From positions 1 to 9,195 of the forward strand of contig JAQXFF010000294.1 of the NCBI GenBank assembly GCA_029250425.1: a DNA stretch of 9,195 nucleotides. Direction: 5' to 3'. The position numbers and the translations under genes are program-made. Below are positions 6,960 through 9,195 of the stretch, piece after piece; position 1 is the stretch's first letter, and the number at the start of each line of letters is the position of its first letter. The notes beneath the pieces were generated by a model that saw only the letters and a program-made list of their open reading frames with translations, was not told the DNA's origin and did no database searches. The DNA comes from Candidatus Thalassarchaeaceae archaeon (GTDB lineage Archaea; Thermoplasmatota; Poseidoniia; Poseidoniales; Thalassarchaeaceae).

Positions 6960-7093
6960 AACCTACGCTGTAACCGGCAGCATTTGAGGGTCCCGCTCAG
7001 TTCGCCCATCAATCAGGCGGCTATGCCGCTAGCATCAAGTTATCATCACAGCAGGGAAATTATCGAAGTGTTTCTACTTCAAGAGTTCTCTGT
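6960..7093 (-). promoter_or_regulatory. Leader region upstream of the PrsW-family gene
   Basis: This 134-base gap is the longest in the minus-strand block and the likeliest place for a promoter separating the PrsW/DUF92/778-residue genes from the two genes to the right. It contains two small hairpins: GCGGC/GCCGC around TAT at 7017-7029, and GAAGT/ACTTC at 7065-7069 and 7076-7080. The right part (7030-7075) is A/T-richer, but no clear TATA box is seen. No open reading frame of note is found. The assignment as regulatory is from position only. Confidence 0.3.
7017..7029. repeat. Small GC hairpin in the PrsW leader
   Basis: GCGGC at 7017-7021 and GCCGC at 7025-7029 pair around TAT, extended by a possible G-T pair at 7016/7030. 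It lies about 58 bases before the PrsW-family ATG on the minus strand. The short stem makes a chance match quite possible; a terminator for the zinc-ribbon gene is the main functional alternative but no T tract follows. Confidence 0.25.
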
Positions 7094-7288
7094 TCATTTG
7101 CCCAGTAATCCACCGCATTCAGTACAATAGATCTCGCTGCGAGAGTCATCTCGCTTCATTGCAAATCGTCCACAATGGGGGCAAGGAGGTAGTCCATGGC
7201 CTGAATTAGGCTCCCGATTCTTCCGCCTCCATCTTCGAATGAGTGGGATTCGTGGCCAGCCGCTCTTCGGCTTGCGAACCTTCGGCAT
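7094..7288 (-). CDS. Small basic zinc-ribbon protein
   Basis: This 64-residue protein has two knuckles, CPHC (36-39) and CTEC (55-58), separated by 15 residues and followed by GG, which is a typical zinc-ribbon. The first 26 residues are strongly basic (KVRKPK, RRWRRKNR), suggesting nucleic-acid or ribosome contact. No named family is recognised; similar small zinc ribbons occur widely in archaea as transcription or translation accessory proteins. It begins 41 bases after the stop of the amidotransferase-GXGXG gene on the same strand. The intact four-cysteine pattern and the sensible start support a real gene despite the size. No canonical ribosome-binding site is seen (GGGTAGGACGGG lies upstream). 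A role in RNA or DNA binding is inferred. Confidence 0.72.
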   Translation of the reverse strand: MPKVRKPKSGWPRIPLIRRWRRKNREPNSGHGLPPCPHCGRFAMKRDDSRSEIYCTECGGLLGK

Positions 7289-7329
7289 ACGATTCCCGTC
7301 CTACCCACCATCTTTACGGTTTACGCCAA

Positions 7330-9195
7330 TCAATCATGTTTGGCAGCCCAGCTATCTTCAACTGAGAGTGCCTTGTTCTTCAGGGGTATGATTTTGCGAT
7401 AAACGGCCTCAGGTGCCTTGACATCCCCTTCAACGGTAAGTAGTGCCGCGAGGGGGATGCCGAAATGCTCCTCATTTTCGATCAACAATGGTTCAAGAAT
7501 ACTCCAATCAGCTGGCGTTAAATCAGTAAATTCGCCTCCATTGAGTTGGCTTGAACTGAGTCTTGAATATGGGTCCCTGACATAAATTGCACCACCTGAA
7601 GAGAGGCTAAACAGATTCCCTCCTGGATATGGAGTTTCCATTGTGAGGATTTGTCCTTTCTCATCAAATTCAATTCCGTTTATGATTACGAATCCTCCTC
7701 CATCTAACGGATCTCCCGCCATGAATGATTCCGCCAAATAATCTAGAGCAGTGCCATTGATTACCAATTCTGGACTTCCCACACTGTTGATCATTGGTCT
7801 ACCTGCAGCATTGCCGCGGATGAACAGTTTTCCTCCTTTAGCACCGTATCCGTAGGTTGTCCCCACGTCGCCGTGGACAACTGTTGTGCCTTTTTTGTGA
7901 ATTTGACCAATTTGGTCCTGTCCATTGCCATGCATATGAATGGTCATACCATCATTTCCACTTCCCAGATAATCTCCAACACTTCCGTAGACATCGAGTC
8001 GTACATCATCGGTATCCATGCCAAATCCATTGCCAATGAAGCGGTGTCCATGGCATAGAATCACGTGGAAGTTCCGCCATCCGTTTTGGTGAAGTGCGAC
8101 AAGTTCGCGAGCAAGACTGTCGCCCCCTTCAATTGGATAAGGTCGTGCATCGACGACAATGGCCTGGTCGACATTTTCTGGGTCTGGGCGGTGGCCAGGT
8201 GTTTTTTGGCCTACAAAGTGTGAACAAGGTGCTGAACCACTACTCATCAAAATTTCAACCAAGGCATCTTCAACATGATCTAACCATCGACTACGACGTA
8301 AATTTCCAGTTGCATAACAGCGGTCCAAAAGAAGTTGGAGACACTTCACAGCTTCACTACGGCTAACCTGTTGTGAATAGGTGTGTATTTCTGAAAGCAT
8401 GGTTTTAGCTGCTGCCCAATCCATTGTTTGCAATGCTTCAACACAGGCTTCGTATCGACTGAAAGCATTCCCTTCTTCGGGCCAATTTACTTCACATGTC
8501 ATTGCAGAATCCATGATTTCATAATCCCCCTCAGGATGGGTGTCGACCAAACCACCAAACTTGTCAGTCATGATCAACTCAAAGCGACCATCTTCTTGCT
8601 TGTTGACATCAAATAGGAAGGCACCACCATCAGTGTAAGATCCTCCACGGGCATTCCAATATCGATCGCATCGGCGCCAGAATCTGCTATCTTCTGCTGA
8701 AAGACTCTCCATCACAGCATCGATGACTTGCTTTTCACTCGCGCAGAATGCAATGCAAACTTCTCCTCGCTGATACGCAAAGACTTGCGGTCGGAGCATG
8801 CTGGTATCGGTGATTCCAATCAGGCGGTGATGTCCTTTACCGGCACCTTGGGCGATAATGAAGAACCAAGGTCCATCGGGAGAACCGTGAATGTGTGTTT
8901 TCTGTATTGCTTCGTAGATTTTCTGCTTTTCTTCGGGCAACATCACGAAATCAAGTTCACTGGTTGGAGCCAATGATTCAATGAGGTATTCCATCGGGTA
9001 TCCATAGACTCTATGATGCAAATCGAAACCGAGTGCAGCCACTTCTGTATCTGTAAAGAACAACGGTTCCATGCCGCGCTGTCCCAGGTAATCTTTGACG
9101 GAAACATAGTTGCTGAAATCTCCATTGAACCATGGATTGAGATAGCCAACCATAGCATCGAGTTGATGGAGTAATGTTGGTTCCTCTCCATCCCA
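7330..9195 (-). CDS. Glutamate synthase-type class II glutamine amidotransferase fused to a GXGXG domain, 5' end missing
   Basis: The frame is open to the right edge: the ATG at 9151-9153 is preceded by 14 more in-frame codons (WDGEEPTLLHQLDA), so the true start is outside the window. Numbered from that Met, 607 residues are seen. Residues 1-220 are a GlxB-like class II amidotransferase: FNGDFSNY (9-16), the counterpart of HNGxIxNY with the oxyanion Asn-Gly; FFTDTEV (32-38), the TDSE counterpart; SPDGPWFFII (91-100); and ITDTSMLRP (114-122), the 'KDRLGLRP' counterpart. The nucleophilic N-terminal Cys would lie outside. A helical linker spans about 230-305. Residues 330-540 are a GXGXG beta-helix as in GltB domain 3, GlxC and FwdC: GSVGDYLGSG (390-399), HGNGQDQIGQ (408-417), GDVGTTYGYGAKGG (428-441), IRGNAAGR (445-452). 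The FMN barrel is absent and must be a separate subunit. The likely role is ammonia release from glutamine for glutamate synthesis. Confidence 0.85.
   Translation of the reverse strand, partial: WDGEEPTLLHQLDAMVGYLNPWFNGDFSNYVSVKDYLGQRGMEPLFFTDTEVAALGFDLHHRVYGYPMEYLIESLAPTSELDFVMLPEEKQKIYEAIQKTHIHGSPDGPWFFIIAQGAGKGHHRLIGITDTSMLRPQVFAYQRGEVCIAFCASEKQVIDAVMESLSAEDSRFWRRCDRYWNARGGSYTDGGAFLFDVNKQEDGRFELIMTDKFGGLVDTHPEGDYEIMDSAMTCEVNWPEEGNAFSRYEACVEALQTMDWAAAKTMLSEIHTYSQQVSRSEAVKCLQLLLDRCYATGNLRRSRWLDHVEDALVEILMSSGSAPCSHFVGQKTPGHRPDPENVDQAIVVDARPYPIEGGDSLARELVALHQNGWRNFHVILCHGHRFIGNGFGMDTDDVRLDVYGSVGDYLGSGNDGMTIHMHGNGQDQIGQIHKKGTTVVHGDVGTTYGYGAKGGKLFIRGNAAGRPMINSVGSPELVINGTALDYLAESFMAGDPLDGGGFVIINGIEFDEKGQILTMETPYPGGNLFSLSSGGAIYVRDPYSRLSSSQLNGGEFTDLTPADWSILEPLLIENEEHFGIPLAALLTVEGDVKAPEAVYRKIIPLKNKALSVEDSWAAKHD

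Noticed and set aside
7065..7080. GAAGT/ACTTC hairpin as a terminator of the zinc-ribbon gene
   Set aside because: The five-base stem with a six-base loop is too weak and no T tract follows on the minus strand; likely chance.
8094..8366. Plus-strand 90-codon frame opposite the amidotransferase gene
   Set aside because: Antisense shadow of a frame with clear class II amidotransferase and GXGXG motifs.
1..9195. Mobile element, CRISPR array, defence system or tRNA
   Set aside because: No transposase, integrase, spaced direct repeats, nuclease/helicase motifs or tRNA-like cloverleaf were seen on reading both strands.

Overview
The window most resembles a marine planktonic archaeon of the Thermoplasmatota (Marine Group II/III type). 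This is an inference from gene content, not from a marker gene. The triosephosphate isomerase is the short archaeal form (221 aa), the glutamate-synthase-type amidotransferase is of the kind found as separate subunits in archaea, and there are large secreted or membrane proteins of no standard bacterial type. A conventional succinyl-CoA synthetase beta subunit shows an aerobic, TCA-type metabolism. No RNA gene, CRISPR array, transposase or integrase is visible. Coding density is very high, with all gaps under about 140 bases.

Layout. The left edge holds the 5' part of sucC on the minus strand, which runs off the window. It is divergent from a plus-strand pair: a nucleotidyl-sugar pyrophosphorylase with a C-terminal hexapeptide domain, then archaeal triosephosphate isomerase 27 bases downstream. 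The isomerase converges on a minus-strand block with only 7 bases between stop codons. Read in its own direction (right to left), the block contains a fused class II glutamine amidotransferase plus GXGXG domain protein (5' end outside the window), a 64-aa zinc-ribbon protein, a PrsW-family intramembrane protease, a DUF92 integral membrane protein, and a 778-aa signal-peptide-bearing membrane protein with a thioredoxin-like domain that has no active-site cysteines. Gaps in the block are 41, 133, 76 and 53 bases, so it may be one or two transcription units.

How the genes may fit together. The left half is central metabolism (TCA cycle, triose interconversion, activated sugar synthesis). The right half begins with nitrogen assimilation (glutamine-dependent glutamate synthesis) and then three membrane proteins. 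DUF92 includes the plant phytyl-phosphate kinase VTE6, so a role in isoprenoid-phosphate or archaeal lipid metabolism is possible. PrsW proteins cut membrane proteins. The 778-aa protein is a candidate extracytoplasmic sensor, scaffold or partner protein. Whether these three act together is unknown.

Most notable: the redox-dead thioredoxin-like domain in the 778-aa protein; the amidotransferase-GXGXG fusion that omits the FMN domain; and a perfect 9-bp GC hairpin directly after the DUF92 stop codon. No defence or mobile system is evident.
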